Source of the DNA: M3007 sp031373665
GTDB taxonomy: Bacteria > Bacteroidota > Bacteroidia > Chitinophagales > Saprospiraceae
Length of the DNA: 64,000 nucleotides
Assembly (NCBI GenBank): GCA_031373665.1
Contig: JANMMZ010000054.1
Location: forward strand, 1-64,000
Reading direction: 5' to 3'
Part shown: one piece after another, positions 51,123 to 60,189 of the stretch
Numbering within the stretch: the first letter of the stretch is position 1
Layout: the number at the start of each line of letters is the position of its first letter
The notes under the pieces: generated by a model
What the model saw: only the letters and a program-made list of their open reading frames with translations
Databases searched by the model: none
What the model was told of the DNA's origin: nothing
Position numbers and translations under genes: made by a program

Positions 51123-52592
51123 ATGAACGTATTCAACCTGTTTAAAAGCAATAATTTTTTTTTTCCAGTGCTCTTAGTCTTCTCCTTGGCCACTTTCGTC
51201 CAATCGCAAGAGCATCAGGCGTATTTCCCCGATCCCAATCCACGCATCCAACAGCGTCTGGAAGACTGGAAAGACCTCAAATTTGGCTTGCTCATGCATT
51301 GGGGAACTTATAGCCAATGGGGCATTGTCGAAAGTTGGAGCATTTGTCCAGAAGATTTGAGTTGGGCGACAGGTGGGCGGAAAAAAGGTGTTTCAGACTC
51401 GTATAATGGCTATGTAGAGCAATATGAAGATTTGATTCATACGTTTAACCCTACCCAATTCGACCCCGAAAAATGGGCTGCTGCTGCCAAAGAAGCCGGC
51501 ATGAAGTACGTAGTATTGACCACCAAACACCACGATGGGTTCTGCCTCTTTGATACCAAATACTCCAACTATAAATCCACCTCCAAAGATTGCCCGTTTT
51601 CCTCCAACCCACGCAGCAATATCTCCAAAGAGGTGTTTTCGGCTTTCCGTAAAGAAGGCATGTGGACGGGTGCATATTTCTCTAAACCGGATTGGCATTC
51701 TGACTATTATTGGTGGAAAAAATTCCCCCCCAGTGACCGTAATTGCAATTATTCCATTCAAAAATACCCAGAGCAATGGCAAAAATTTGTGGATTTTACC
51801 CACAACCAAATCAATGAACTTATGACCGATTACGGATCAATGGACATCCTTTGGCTGGATGGCGGTTGGGTGCGTAAAACAACGGATGATGAGGTGAAAA
51901 ATTACCTCGCCGAGCAGTATGAAGGCTCGCGGTGGGCGCGAAATCCTCAAAATCAGGACATCAACATGGAGGCGATAGTCAAAGAAGCCCGACAAAAACA
52001 ACCCAACCTGATTGTCGTGGATCGCGCGGTACAAGGCCCTCATCAAAACTACCTGACACCAGAAAACCACATTCCAGAACTTGGGCTTCCGTATCCTTGG
52101 GAAACCTGTATGCCCATGGCCACCAGTTGGAGTCATGTTCCCAACGATGTCTATAAACCTAGCAACGAACTCATTAAAAAATTGGTAGATATTGTTAGTA
52201 AAGGCGGCAATTTTTTGCTGAACGTAGGCCCAAGACCTGACGGATCACTGGATACCGCTGCTTACGCCCGGCTTCGGGATCTAGGCGCTTGGATAAAAGT
52301 CAATGGAGAAGCGATTTATGGCAGCCGGATGTACACAACATTTGCAGAAGGAGATAACATCCGTTTTACCCAAAGTAAAGATGCAAAGACACAATATGTC
52401 TTTTTGTTTAATTACCCAACTGACACTGTTGAACTTAGTAAACTGCCATTTTCCGCCCAAACCAAGGTGCAAATGCTTGGAAGCAAGCAACAGTTGAAGT
52501 GGAAAAACACTGAAAAAGGCGTAGCCATCAACATTCCTCCCAGTATGAAAGGCTTGAGCAACCATGTTTGGGTGCTTCGCGTTTCGCTCTAA
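51123..52592 (+). CDS. Alpha-L-fucosidase, glycoside hydrolase family 29
   Basis: A 489-residue secreted enzyme (signal peptide ending FVQSQ) that removes alpha-L-fucose from glycans. GH29 landmarks are WKDLKFGLLMHWGTYSQWG, KYVVLTTKHHDGFCLFDTKY, AYFSKPDWHSDYYWW, the nucleophile segment MDILWLDGGWVR (Asp near 246), and SKGGNFLLNVGPRPDGSLD. A C-terminal beta domain completes the fold. The length is normal. It is followed after 14 bases by a fucose/rhamnose mutarotase gene, which supports fucose use. Confidence 0.92.
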   Translation: MNVFNLFKSNNFFFPVLLVFSLATFVQSQEHQAYFPDPNPRIQQRLEDWKDLKFGLLMHWGTYSQWGIVESWSICPEDLSWATGGRKKGVSDSYNGYVEQYEDLIHTFNPTQFDPEKWAAAAKEAGMKYVVLTTKHHDGFCLFDTKYSNYKSTSKDCPFSSNPRSNISKEVFSAFRKEGMWTGAYFSKPDWHSDYYWWKKFPPSDRNCNYSIQKYPEQWQKFVDFTHNQINELMTDYGSMDILWLDGGWVRKTTDDEVKNYLAEQYEGSRWARNPQNQDINMEAIVKEARQKQPNLIVVDRAVQGPHQNYLTPENHIPELGLPYPWETCMPMATSWSHVPNDVYKPSNELIKKLVDIVSKGGNFLLNVGPRPDGSLDTAAYARLRDLGAWIKVNGEAIYGSRMYTTFAEGDNIRFTQSKDAKTQYVFLFNYPTDTVELSKLPFSAQTKVQMLGSKQQLKWKNTEKGVAINIPPSMKGLSNHVWVLRVSL

Positions 52593-52606
52593 AAATTACT
52601 GATTTT

Positions 52607-52954
52607 ATGCAAAGAACATGCCTTGCCCTCGACTTAAAAAACGACCCCGCTGGTATCGCAGCATACGAACACTACCACAAGCCTGATCATATTTGGCCAG
52701 AAATACCTGAAGGCATTCGCGCAGCGGGTATTTTGGACATGCAAATCTATCGGATTGGAACACACCTGTTTATGATCGTTGAAACACCCGATGGACTGGA
52801 TCTTGATGCCGCCTTTGCCGCCATTGGAAGTATGCCCCTCCAATCCGAATGGGCCGCCTTCATGGATGGCTTTCAGCAGCGATTGGCTGAGGCGCTACCC
52901 AACGAACATTGGGCTAAGATGAGTTGTGTTTTTTCGCTAGAGAAAGCGAATTAA
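52607..52954 (+). CDS. L-rhamnose/L-fucose mutarotase family protein
   Basis: A 115-residue protein of the RhaM/FucU-like dimeric alpha/beta-barrel that interconverts sugar anomers. Family features are YEHYHKPDHIWPEIPEGIRA with the conserved His, then AGILDMQIYRIGTHLFMIVE, and EWAAFMDGFQQ. The start at 52607 (MQRTCLALDLKNDP) is preferred over a frame beginning inside the fucosidase stop region. Next to GH29 it most likely handles L-fucose released by that enzyme. Confidence 0.85.
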   Translation: MQRTCLALDLKNDPAGIAAYEHYHKPDHIWPEIPEGIRAAGILDMQIYRIGTHLFMIVETPDGLDLDAAFAAIGSMPLQSEWAAFMDGFQQRLAEALPNEHWAKMSCVFSLEKAN

Positions 52955-53120
52955 ATAATTGATAATGATTACTTAATATATAAATAAATATCACAATTTA
53001 ATAACATCTATCCATACCTCCCAATTCTATGATATTCCAAACCAACATACCCACGCTCATACTGAGGCAAATTTATTGGTTTTCGTATTGCTAGGACGAT
53101 ATAATTTTCTAACTCTAATA

Positions 53121-53748
53121 ATCGAAATTATAGGGCTAAATTGCCCTATTCGTATGATTTCGCCCCTTTGGGGCTAATTTTTAAACTAAACAAATCATGC
53201 CACAATCTTTATCCAAAGTCTATGTACACATTGTGTTCAGTACCAAATATCGCCAGCCACTGATTGATGATGCCCTCAAACCCTCCCTATTCTCCTATCT
53301 AGGCGGTGTTTGTAAGGCAATGGAATGTCATCCCGTCCGCGTGGGCGGGCACGACGACCATGTGCATATCCTTTGCTTGCTGTCGCGGAAAGTTGCTATC
53401 ATGGATTTACTGGAGGAGGTGAAAAAACGCTCATCCAAATGGGCCAAAACCCAAGGAGAACAATATGCTAATTTTTACTGGCAGGACGGCTATGGCATTT
53501 TCTCGGTAAGTCCCAGAAAAGTGGATGTGGTGGAACGATACATAGAAAATCAAGCGGAGCACCACCGCAAAAAAGATTTCAAGAGCGAATTTGTCGGCTT
53601 TTTAACGCGCTACCAAATGGAATACGACGAGCGTTATGTTTGGGATTGAGCAATTGTGAGCAATAAAAATTAATTGCATCTGATCACAAAAATAGCCCCA
53701 AGGGGGCGAAATCATCCGAATAGGGGGATTTAGCCCTATAATTTCGAT
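53121..53748 (+). mobile_element. IS200-like/RAYT element with 56-bp inverted ends
   Basis: The outer 56 bases on the left (53121-53176) and right (53693-53748) are inverted copies, 52 of 56 identical. Each end contains two hairpins, AGGGC...GCCCT and GCCCC-TTT-GGGGC (or near variant). The single transposase gene lies between them. REP-flanked RAYTs (Y1 transposases) have this layout. No direct target duplication was recognised. Both ends appear intact. Confidence 0.8.
53197..53649 (+). CDS. Y1 (HUH) transposase, IS200/RAYT type
   Basis: A 150-residue single-strand DNA transposase. Visible are the start KVYVHIVFSTKYRQPLI, the HUH metal motif GGHDDHVHILCLL, the helix LLEEVKKRSSKWAKTQG, WQDGYGIFSVSPRKVD, and the catalytic tyrosine in VERYIENQAEHHRKKDF. 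The length is full and no frameshift is seen. It lies inside inverted palindromic ends. Confidence 0.92.
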   Translation: MPQSLSKVYVHIVFSTKYRQPLIDDALKPSLFSYLGGVCKAMECHPVRVGGHDDHVHILCLLSRKVAIMDLLEEVKKRSSKWAKTQGEQYANFYWQDGYGIFSVSPRKVDVVERYIENQAEHHRKKDFKSEFVGFLTRYQMEYDERYVWD

Positions 53749-53884
53749 AAAAGATTCATAAGGTGTCTTGGTGGCTATTTTTTCACCCCTCCCGAATTCA
53801 AAAGGATACGTTTATCTACCCTCAAACATACTAATTCCATCCCGCCATCGTTCTCTGCCTTATTTATCTAAAACAAAAAAGATT

Positions 53885-54808
53885 ATGCCAACAAACATTA
53901 AAATATTATTGATTTTATTGCTCGGTATCAATATGAGTGCTTGTGTATCCAAGAAAAAATTTGTTTCCCTGAAAACGGAATTGGACACCGCCAACAGAGA
54001 CCTCGGAAAATGTGGGGTAAGCCTCAATGAGCAAATGAGCAAACTCACCGCCTGCGAGCAGGAAAAAGAACGTTTGAAACAAGAGCAATTAGCCACCAAA
54101 AATGCCCTTAAAATAAGAGAGGAGCAGATCCAGTACTTACAAACGCAGGTAGAAGACTTCAAAAACCTTCGGGATAAGCAACTCACCCAAGTGGGCGACC
54201 TCACCAACCTGAGTAAATCGGCCAATGATAATATCCAAGCGACCCTCTCTCAATTGGAGCGCAAAGACAAATACATTGTCTTGCTACAAAATGCTAAAAC
54301 CAAAGCGGATTCCATCAATTTGGCATTGGCTATCAATCTAAAAAGCGTGCTAAGCCAAGGATTGGATGATAAAGACGTAGAGATAAAAGTGGATAAAACA
54401 GTGGTGTTTATCAATTTATCTGATAAAATGCTCTACCAAACGGGTAGTTCCAATCTTACACCCAAAGCACAGGAAGTGTTGGGTAAAATAGCACAAATTA
54501 TAGATTCACGCCCCGATCTGGAGGTCATGGTAGAGGGTTATACCGATAATGTACCCATCAATAACACTTGTGTGGAAGACAATTGGGATTTAAGCGTAAA
54601 AAGGGCGACTTCTGTGGTGCGGGTGCTACAAAAACAGTATAAAATCAATCCCAACCGCCTGATTGCCGCTGGTCGTGGAGAGTACAACGCTTTGGCTCCC
54701 AACGATACCGAAGCCGGTCGCTCAACCAATCGTCGCACGAGGATCATTATTTTGCCTAAGATAGATCAGTTTTATGATCTATTGAATCCATCTAATGTGC
54801 CTAAATAA
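53885..54808 (+). CDS. OmpA-family peptidoglycan-binding lipoprotein with coiled coil
   Basis: A 307-residue protein from the ATG at 53885, with lipoprotein signal (IKILLILLLGINMSACVSKK, Cys as lipobox). A long coiled coil (about 25-150, ELDTANRDLGK ... QEKERLKQEQLATKNALKIR) leads to a C-terminal OmpA/MotB domain (KMLYQTGSSNLTPKAQEVLG, VMVEGYTDNVPINN, GRGEYNALAPNDTEAGRSTN, RRTRIIIL). It probably bridges the outer membrane and peptidoglycan. The upstream in-frame ATG at 53768 lies in the mobile-element flank and is rejected. Confidence 0.85.
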   Translation: MPTNIKILLILLLGINMSACVSKKKFVSLKTELDTANRDLGKCGVSLNEQMSKLTACEQEKERLKQEQLATKNALKIREEQIQYLQTQVEDFKNLRDKQLTQVGDLTNLSKSANDNIQATLSQLERKDKYIVLLQNAKTKADSINLALAINLKSVLSQGLDDKDVEIKVDKTVVFINLSDKMLYQTGSSNLTPKAQEVLGKIAQIIDSRPDLEVMVEGYTDNVPINNTCVEDNWDLSVKRATSVVRVLQKQYKINPNRLIAAGRGEYNALAPNDTEAGRSTNRRTRIIILPKIDQFYDLLNPSNVPK

Positions 54809-54853
54809 CAGTGAAATAACAAACAGCAGGCTGTTCCTTTTTCTAAATATTCA

Positions 54854-54861
54854 TACCTTTG
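54854..54861 (+). promoter_or_regulatory. -7 box TACCTTTG before the 155-aa gene
   Basis: A perfect TAnnTTTG match 29 bases before the ATG at 54891. Confidence 0.6.
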
Positions 54862-54890
54862 TCATTCATATTTACTAAACTTTAATTTTA

Positions 54891-55358
54891 ATGAAACTAT
54901 CAGCATCTTTTTTCGTACTTTTTGTACTTTTTACCTTGAATTTGCAAGCGCAAATGACGGAAATGCTCTGGGATGACCACGGTGTAGCCTTTAGTGTTCC
55001 AAGTTCATTTAAAGAGACAACCAGTACAGGAGAAGAATACACGGCTTCCAATGATAACCTCATGTTGAGTATTATTCCGATTCAAGACGAAAATCTGGAC
55101 AAGTCTCACATGGCTCAAGCCACGCTTGACATGGCCAAGGAACTTGGTTATGATTCCATCGAAGCGGCTGACGAAGCCGAAGTAGATGATTTTATCGGGT
55201 ACTTTATTAAAGGCACAAAAGATGGCGTACATGCTGTGGTAATGACGTTGATGGATGTCGAAAGCAGTACCAACCTGATCGTAGTGATCGTTTATGCAGA
55301 CGGTTATGCCAACCAAGCGGTTGAAATTGCCGAAAGTTTCCGCGCTTACGACAAGTAA
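54891..55358 (+). CDS. Small secreted protein, unrecognised (155 aa)
   Basis: A 155-residue protein with a signal peptide (MKLSASFFVLFVLFTLNLQA). The mature part is acidic, with alternating strands and helices (DDHGVAFSVPSSFKETTSTG, LMLSIIPIQDENLDKSHMAQ, DDFIGYFIKGTKDGVHAVVM), similar in feel to DUF1795/PsbP-like stress proteins but not assigned. It has its own -7 box and a strong terminator, so it is monocistronic and probably well expressed. Confidence 0.7.
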   Translation: MKLSASFFVLFVLFTLNLQAQMTEMLWDDHGVAFSVPSSFKETTSTGEEYTASNDNLMLSIIPIQDENLDKSHMAQATLDMAKELGYDSIEAADEAEVDDFIGYFIKGTKDGVHAVVMTLMDVESSTNLIVVIVYADGYANQAVEIAESFRAYDK

Positions 55359-55383
55359 GATTTTTTATTTGGCACCAGATGAT

Positions 55384-55420
55384 AGCGTCCTTTCGGTTTG
55401 TACTGAAAGGACGCTTTTTT
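55384..55420 (+). terminator. Rho-independent terminator
   Basis: AGCGTCCTTTC pairs perfectly with GAAAGGACGCT across a 10-base loop, followed by a T-run. It ends the 155-aa gene. Confidence 0.88.
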
Positions 55421-55424
55421 ATAT

Positions 55425-55470
55425 ACGATGGGCGATGCCCATCGTTAGCAGATGTCGCCCCTTCGGGGCT
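55425..55470. repeat. REP-like double hairpin, solo copy
   Basis: ACGATGGGC-GAT-GCCCATCGT (9-bp stem) is followed after 10 bases by GCCCC-TTC-GGGGC. The second hairpin and its lead-in (GATGTCGCCCCTTCGGGGCT) resemble the ends of the RAYT element at 53.1-53.7 kb. It is probably a solo REP of a related family, without transposase. Confidence 0.65.
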
Positions 55471-55544
55471 ACACGACACGAAATACAAAAGTATTCGTCA
55501 TTTATAATTACTGATGTATATTTGTTGCTTAAAACAATCCTAGT

Positions 55545-57005
55545 ATGCTTAGAAAAAACACCCTATCACTGCTTATCTTAGGCTTATGCGCTGCCATGTT
55601 TGGTTATATGGCTTGGATTCGGGGCAATGAAGCCCTCTGGAACGACGAAATTTATACGCTCCAATATTTTGTACTCAAAGGACTGCCCAGTGTATTAACC
55701 GATTATCACGTCCCGAACAATCATATTTTATCCAATATTTTGCATTGGGGGTGGCTAAAACTATTGGGTATTCAGGAAATAGGCTCGTTGCTTGACCATG
55801 CTTGGAAAATAAGAATCGTTTCAGGATTGCTATCGGTAGGTACCTTGGTCGTATTGTATCGGTGTGGTCAATTGATTTATTCCAAATTCGGAGGACTTAT
55901 CGCGGTATTGCTAGCATCTAGTATGTTAGGATTCGGTAGTTTTGCATTCCAAGTGCGTGGTTACGCATTGTCTATGTTGCTGATGTCGGTACTGATGTAT
56001 AGTGCCTTAAAGGTAATCCGTCAAGGATACTTTAGCCGTGGCGCTTGGAACACTATTGCGGCTTGTACTACCTTGTTATTGTATAGTATTCCCTCCAATC
56101 TATATCCGATCATGGCCATAGGGGCTATGCTGCTTTTGGTACTTGGGCTCAAAGAAAAATCGGCATGGATTCAAGTTTCTACGGCCTTCGGTGCGGGTGC
56201 TATCTTGGCTGTGGCCTTGTATTGGCCGGTAATGGATCAGGTGTTAAACAACGACTATGTGAAGTCTGGAAAGCCGCTACGAGCCATTCATGTTAAGAAT
56301 TTGCAGATTTTTTTGGAGCATTTGGGCGGATGGAAGTTGCTCACATTGCCATTGTTGGCTTGGGGGGCCTGGGTTTTACAAAAAGATGGCCATTTGCGTA
56401 AATATTGGTGGCTACTAGGCGGCACGGTTTTATTGCCATTTCTGATATCTATGCTGCGTGGCGACGAGCCACCGCCTAGGGCGTTTGTTGTTTTACTTCC
56501 TGTTTTTGTAGTGTTATTGACCTTGATTTGGAGCGCAGCAACCGACAAACTGGCTCAAAAAAAGGAATTATACTCATTCCTGCAAGTCGGTGGCGTAGCC
56601 ATTTGTATAGGGTCGTTGTGGTTGGCCGATCGAGATGCCAAGAAAGAAGTAGCCAACGGAATGGTCGAGCGTATTCTGTTGCAAAGCATCAACTATGGAT
56701 ACTACCAATACTATTACAAACCCAATGAAGAATATGATCTTTTCAAACAAAAATATCCCGGTCAAACCCTGATTATAGAAACGGCGGAACAACATGATAT
56801 GCCCGTTTATTTAAATCATAAACAAATAAAATCGGTACCTTTAGATTCTATTTATCCTATGATGGAACAGCAGAATACGATTTTTGTCAGTACGAGATAC
56901 CCTAAAAATTTTATCCAAAACATGGAAAAAATGAAAGGCGGCTGGCGGTGTACTTATTTGCAGAACCAAATTCGTTATCCGCGCATTGTGGTTTGTAAAA
57001 AGTAA
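55545..57005 (+). CDS. Glycosyltransferase family 39-like membrane protein
   Basis: A 486-residue protein with about 11-12 membrane helices. The GT-C signature is an acidic pair in the first extracytoplasmic loop (EALWNDEIYTLQYFVLKGLP), followed by HVPNNHILSNILHWGWLKLL. A soluble C-terminal region (about 400-486) follows. Such enzymes move sugars from polyprenyl phosphate donors to lipids or proteins. No partner genes are adjacent. Confidence 0.75.
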   Translation: MLRKNTLSLLILGLCAAMFGYMAWIRGNEALWNDEIYTLQYFVLKGLPSVLTDYHVPNNHILSNILHWGWLKLLGIQEIGSLLDHAWKIRIVSGLLSVGTLVVLYRCGQLIYSKFGGLIAVLLASSMLGFGSFAFQVRGYALSMLLMSVLMYSALKVIRQGYFSRGAWNTIAACTTLLLYSIPSNLYPIMAIGAMLLLVLGLKEKSAWIQVSTAFGAGAILAVALYWPVMDQVLNNDYVKSGKPLRAIHVKNLQIFLEHLGGWKLLTLPLLAWGAWVLQKDGHLRKYWWLLGGTVLLPFLISMLRGDEPPPRAFVVLLPVFVVLLTLIWSAATDKLAQKKELYSFLQVGGVAICIGSLWLADRDAKKEVANGMVERILLQSINYGYYQYYYKPNEEYDLFKQKYPGQTLIIETAEQHDMPVYLNHKQIKSVPLDSIYPMMEQQNTIFVSTRYPKNFIQNMEKMKGGWRCTYLQNQIRYPRIVVCKK

Positions 57006-57006
57006 A

Positions 57007-57840
57007 TTACTGGTTTTCAGCACTTTTTGAAAGAATCCAATCGTAGGTAAAGGCAAATACCTCATTTTGACTGGGTTCATTGTGTATTTCATGGTAGAGC
57101 CCTGGCCATTCTTTGTGCGTGATATTTCCTTTGGCTCGCGCTGCCAATTCTTTACTGGCAGCCAAAGACGTGATTTTGTCGTCGCCCCCGTGCATCATCA
57201 GTACGGGCATTTCAAACGTGCCATCAAAGGCATTGATATAGGTGGCTGCTTCCAGCAGGGCGATCCCAGCGGCAGCACTCAGTTTGTCGTGTACCAATGG
57301 ATCATTTTGATAGGCTTTCACCACAGCCGGATCACGTGAAATGAAATGTGCTGCCAAACCCGTGGGCAGCGTGAGTGCTGGCATAAACCTACGCAACAAA
57401 CGCCCTACCAATACTTTAAGTGCGGGTGCTTCAAATGCCAATCGTACCCAAGGCCCTGTCACGATAAGGCCGGCCAAGGCCGGTTGACGGCGGGCTACAT
57501 AATTGAGGCACAGGCCTCCACCCATAGAGTGCCCATACAAATACACTGGCAATGATGGATACAAAGCCTTTGCTTCAGTGAGCAGTACGCCAATATCATC
57601 CAGAAGCACTTCATCACTATCTGCATGGCCTCTTTTGCCACCACTTTGTCCATATCCTTGCAAATCAATGCCGACTACACTGAATTGATGGTCATTGAAC
57701 CATTTGGCGAAATGGTGATAACGGTTGATATGCTCCCCTTGACCATGCACCAGCGCGATCGCCGCCACGGGTCGTTTGGCAGCCCAGTGTGCCGAATAAA
57801 GCGCAATACCTTGTGGATTATTTATATTTTTTGATTGCAT
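57007..57840 (-). CDS. Alpha/beta hydrolase, monoacylglycerol-lipase-like
   Basis: A 277-residue serine hydrolase. Seen are the oxyanion region AIALVHGQGEHINRYHHFA, the typical VGIDLQGYGQSGGKRGHADS, nucleophile elbow VYLYGHSMGGGLCLNYVARR, the acid in VLMMHGGDDKITS, and the terminal His in WPGLYHEIHNEPS. The order and length fit MAGL/lysophospholipase-type enzymes. No signal peptide. It converges on the GT39-like gene with 1 base between stops. Confidence 0.85.
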   Translation of the reverse strand: MQSKNINNPQGIALYSAHWAAKRPVAAIALVHGQGEHINRYHHFAKWFNDHQFSVVGIDLQGYGQSGGKRGHADSDEVLLDDIGVLLTEAKALYPSLPVYLYGHSMGGGLCLNYVARRQPALAGLIVTGPWVRLAFEAPALKVLVGRLLRRFMPALTLPTGLAAHFISRDPAVVKAYQNDPLVHDKLSAAAGIALLEAATYINAFDGTFEMPVLMMHGGDDKITSLAASKELAARAKGNITHKEWPGLYHEIHNEPSQNEVFAFTYDWILSKSAENQ

Positions 57841-57907
57841 GAGCGGTTGATTATTTTAATTATGTTAGTAGTTTTGTTTCTTGGAAAACGCAAATTCGGT
57901 ATAATGT

Positions 57908-58228
57908 CTATTCCTCAATGTCTTCCCACTGCACCAATGCCCCGACCAATTCCGCTTTGGCGTGCAGATCATTCATTTTTTGGGCGGCTGCTATACCTGA
58001 TTTGTAAACGGCAACGGCCTCATCAATGCGATCATTTTTTTCTAATAATTTTCCAAAATGATAATATAGCCCCACATAATCAGGATTGACAGATTGAAGA
58101 CGGGCGTAATATTGTAGGGCTTCTTCGCCATTTGCCGCCTTTTCATGCTCTTTTGCGACAGCAAATAGTAAGAAAGCATCATCAGGGGTACTCGCCAATA
58201 AATTATTTAAGTAATCGAGTCTGTTCAT
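57908..58228 (-). CDS. Small TPR protein (106 aa)
   Basis: A 106-residue, all-helical protein with about two and a half tetratricopeptide repeats (LLFAVAKEHEKAANGEEALQ, YYHFGKLLEKNDRIDEAVAV). No signal peptide or other domain. Likely a protein-protein adaptor. It is divergent from etfB. Confidence 0.75.
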   Translation of the reverse strand: MNRLDYLNNLLASTPDDAFLLFAVAKEHEKAANGEEALQYYARLQSVNPDYVGLYYHFGKLLEKNDRIDEAVAVYKSGIAAAQKMNDLHAKAELVGALVQWEDIEE

Positions 58229-58277
58229 TTGAACGAGAATTAGATTCAGTTGTTATAAAAATTACACAAGAAATATG

Positions 58278-58285
58278 TATTTTTG
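58278..58285 (+). promoter_or_regulatory. -7 box TATTTTTG upstream of etfB
   Basis: A TAnnTTTG match followed by CCG. It would give an etfB leader of roughly 110 bases, in which I see no known riboswitch. Confidence 0.5.
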
Positions 58286-58399
58286 CCGCCCAAAAGTAAG
58301 CAGATCTACCAATTGTAGTATTTAAAATATCAACCATTGCTGATTTTAGAATCAAAATATTAAATAAGCAATAAAATATTAATTTATAATTTACTGATA

Positions 58400-59140
58400 A
58401 TGAAATTATTAGTTTGTATTAGCCAAACTCCAGACACCACCGCAAAAGTTTCGTTTTCTGCTGATGGTACCGATTACAATGCTGCCGGAGTGCAGTTTAT
58501 TATGAATCCCTACGATGAGTGGTATGCTTTGGTGCGTGCATGTGAGTTGCGCGAAACTTTGGGCGGCACAGTCGTAGCCCTCAATGTTGGGCCAGTAGCC
58601 AATGAGCAAACCATCCGCAAAGCCTTAGCCATAGGTGCTGATGAGGCTATCCGCATTGATGCTGATCCTAAAAGTGCAGCATTTGTGGCCAAACAAGTAG
58701 CCGAATATGCCCGTGCACAGGGTTTTGACATTGTATTTTTTGGAAAAGAAACCATTGATTACAACGGATCTGAAGTAGGTGCTATGGTAGCCGAATATTT
58801 AGACCTTCCTTATGTCTCTTACGCTTCCAAATTGGATATCAATGGCAATGTGGCCACTTTAGAACGCGATATAGAAGGTGGGGTAGAAGTGGTGGAAGTA
58901 GATCTACCATTTGTACTGAGTGCATCAAAAGGGATGGCCGAGCAACGAATCCCAAATATGAGAGGGATTATGACCTCGCGTACCAAACCGTTGCAGGTAG
59001 TCGCACCAGTTCCATTTGAAGAAACTGCCAAAGTCGTTCAATTCACGTTGCCGCCAGCAAAAGCCGGTGTTAAACTGATTGAGCCAGACAACATGGATGA
59101 ACTAGTTCGTTTATTACATGAAGAAGCCAAAGTCATCTAA
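58400..59140 (+). CDS. etfB: Electron transfer flavoprotein subunit beta
   Basis: A 246-residue AMP-binding subunit of ETF, which passes electrons from acyl-CoA dehydrogenases towards the quinone pool. Signatures are KLLVCISQTPDTTAKVSF, MNPYDEWYALVRACELRE, ALAIGADEAIRIDAD, FFGKETIDYNGSEVGAMVAE and the recognition-loop region LPFVLSASKGMAEQRIPNMR. etfA follows after 63 bases. Confidence 0.95.
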   Translation: MKLLVCISQTPDTTAKVSFSADGTDYNAAGVQFIMNPYDEWYALVRACELRETLGGTVVALNVGPVANEQTIRKALAIGADEAIRIDADPKSAAFVAKQVAEYARAQGFDIVFFGKETIDYNGSEVGAMVAEYLDLPYVSYASKLDINGNVATLERDIEGGVEVVEVDLPFVLSASKGMAEQRIPNMRGIMTSRTKPLQVVAPVPFEETAKVVQFTLPPAKAGVKLIEPDNMDELVRLLHEEAKVI

Positions 59141-59203
59141 TTCCATTCTTTAAATTGGAATTAGCGTCCTCAAACCATTATATTTTTATAAAATAACTAT
59201 ACA

Positions 59204-60166
59204 ATGATATTAGTTTTTGCAGAATCTCCGCGTGGAAACTTTAAAAAATCGGCTTTCGAAGCCGTTACTTACGGTAAAAAATTGGCAGATGCCACAGGCG
59301 TTGCTTGTGCAGCCCTGACCCTTGGTATTGTGAATGATGCAGGCATATTAGGTCAATATGGCGCATCCAAAGTCTTCAATATCTCTGATGCCTCGCTCAA
59401 TCAATTTGACAGTCAGGCACATGCGGCGGCCATTGCGGGCGTAGCGCAATCAGAGGGTGCTACCGTGGTAATACTGAGCAATTCCTCCACTGGTAAATCA
59501 CTAGCAGGTCGCTTGGCGGTACGGCTTGATGCAGGGTTAGTATCTGGCGCAAACAGCCTGCCAACAGTGTCGGGTGGTTCATTGCACGTCAATAAATCTG
59601 TTTTTTCAGGAAAAGCCATTGCAGCATACCAAATTACAAGTGCTGTGAAGGTTATCTCTCTCATGGGTAATGCTGTGAAACCAGAGGTTTCTGGAGCCAA
59701 TACAAGCGTTGAAAATATTGCCTTCACCAGTGCCAAAGGCCGAATCAGGGTAAAAGAAGTCAAAACCCAAGATGGAACAGTGCCATTGCCTGAGGCAGAA
59801 TTGGTTGTATCGGCAGGTCGCGGTATGAAAGAACCAGAAAATTGGGGCATTATAGAAGAGATGGCCGAAATATTGGGTGCTACCACCGCTTGTTCGCGCC
59901 CGGTAGCGGATACACACTGGAGACCTCACCACGAACATGTAGGTCAGACCGGTATCGCCATTCGCCCTAACCTTTACATCGCCATTGGTATCAGTGGTGC
60001 CATCCAACATTTAGCAGGCGTAAACAACTCCAAATGTATTGTTGTGATTAATAAAGATCCAGAGGCTCCATTTTTCAAGGCTGCTGATTACGGGGTAGTG
60101 GGCGATCTTTTTGAAATAGTTCCACGCCTTAATGCAGCATTCAGAAAATTCAAAGCAGCCAATTAA
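59204..60166 (+). CDS. etfA: Electron transfer flavoprotein subunit alpha
   Basis: A 320-residue FAD-binding partner of EtfB. The C-terminal domain has AELVVSAGRGMKEPENWGII, the FAD-loop SRPVADTHWRPHHEHVGQTG and NLYIAIGISGAIQHLAGVNN with KCIVVINKDPEAPFFKAADY. Family length. Together with etfB it supports fatty-acid or amino-acid beta-oxidation. The bifunctional nuclease gene follows after 23 bases. Confidence 0.95.
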   Translation: MILVFAESPRGNFKKSAFEAVTYGKKLADATGVACAALTLGIVNDAGILGQYGASKVFNISDASLNQFDSQAHAAAIAGVAQSEGATVVILSNSSTGKSLAGRLAVRLDAGLVSGANSLPTVSGGSLHVNKSVFSGKAIAAYQITSAVKVISLMGNAVKPEVSGANTSVENIAFTSAKGRIRVKEVKTQDGTVPLPEAELVVSAGRGMKEPENWGIIEEMAEILGATTACSRPVADTHWRPHHEHVGQTGIAIRPNLYIAIGISGAIQHLAGVNNSKCIVVINKDPEAPFFKAADYGVVGDLFEIVPRLNAAFRKFKAAN

Positions 60167-60189
60167 TATTTTTTAGTATTACCATTATA

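Noticed and set aside
53768..53884. 39-codon upstream extension of the OmpA lipoprotein
   Set aside because: It places foreign sequence before a clear lipoprotein signal; the ATG at 53885 is better.
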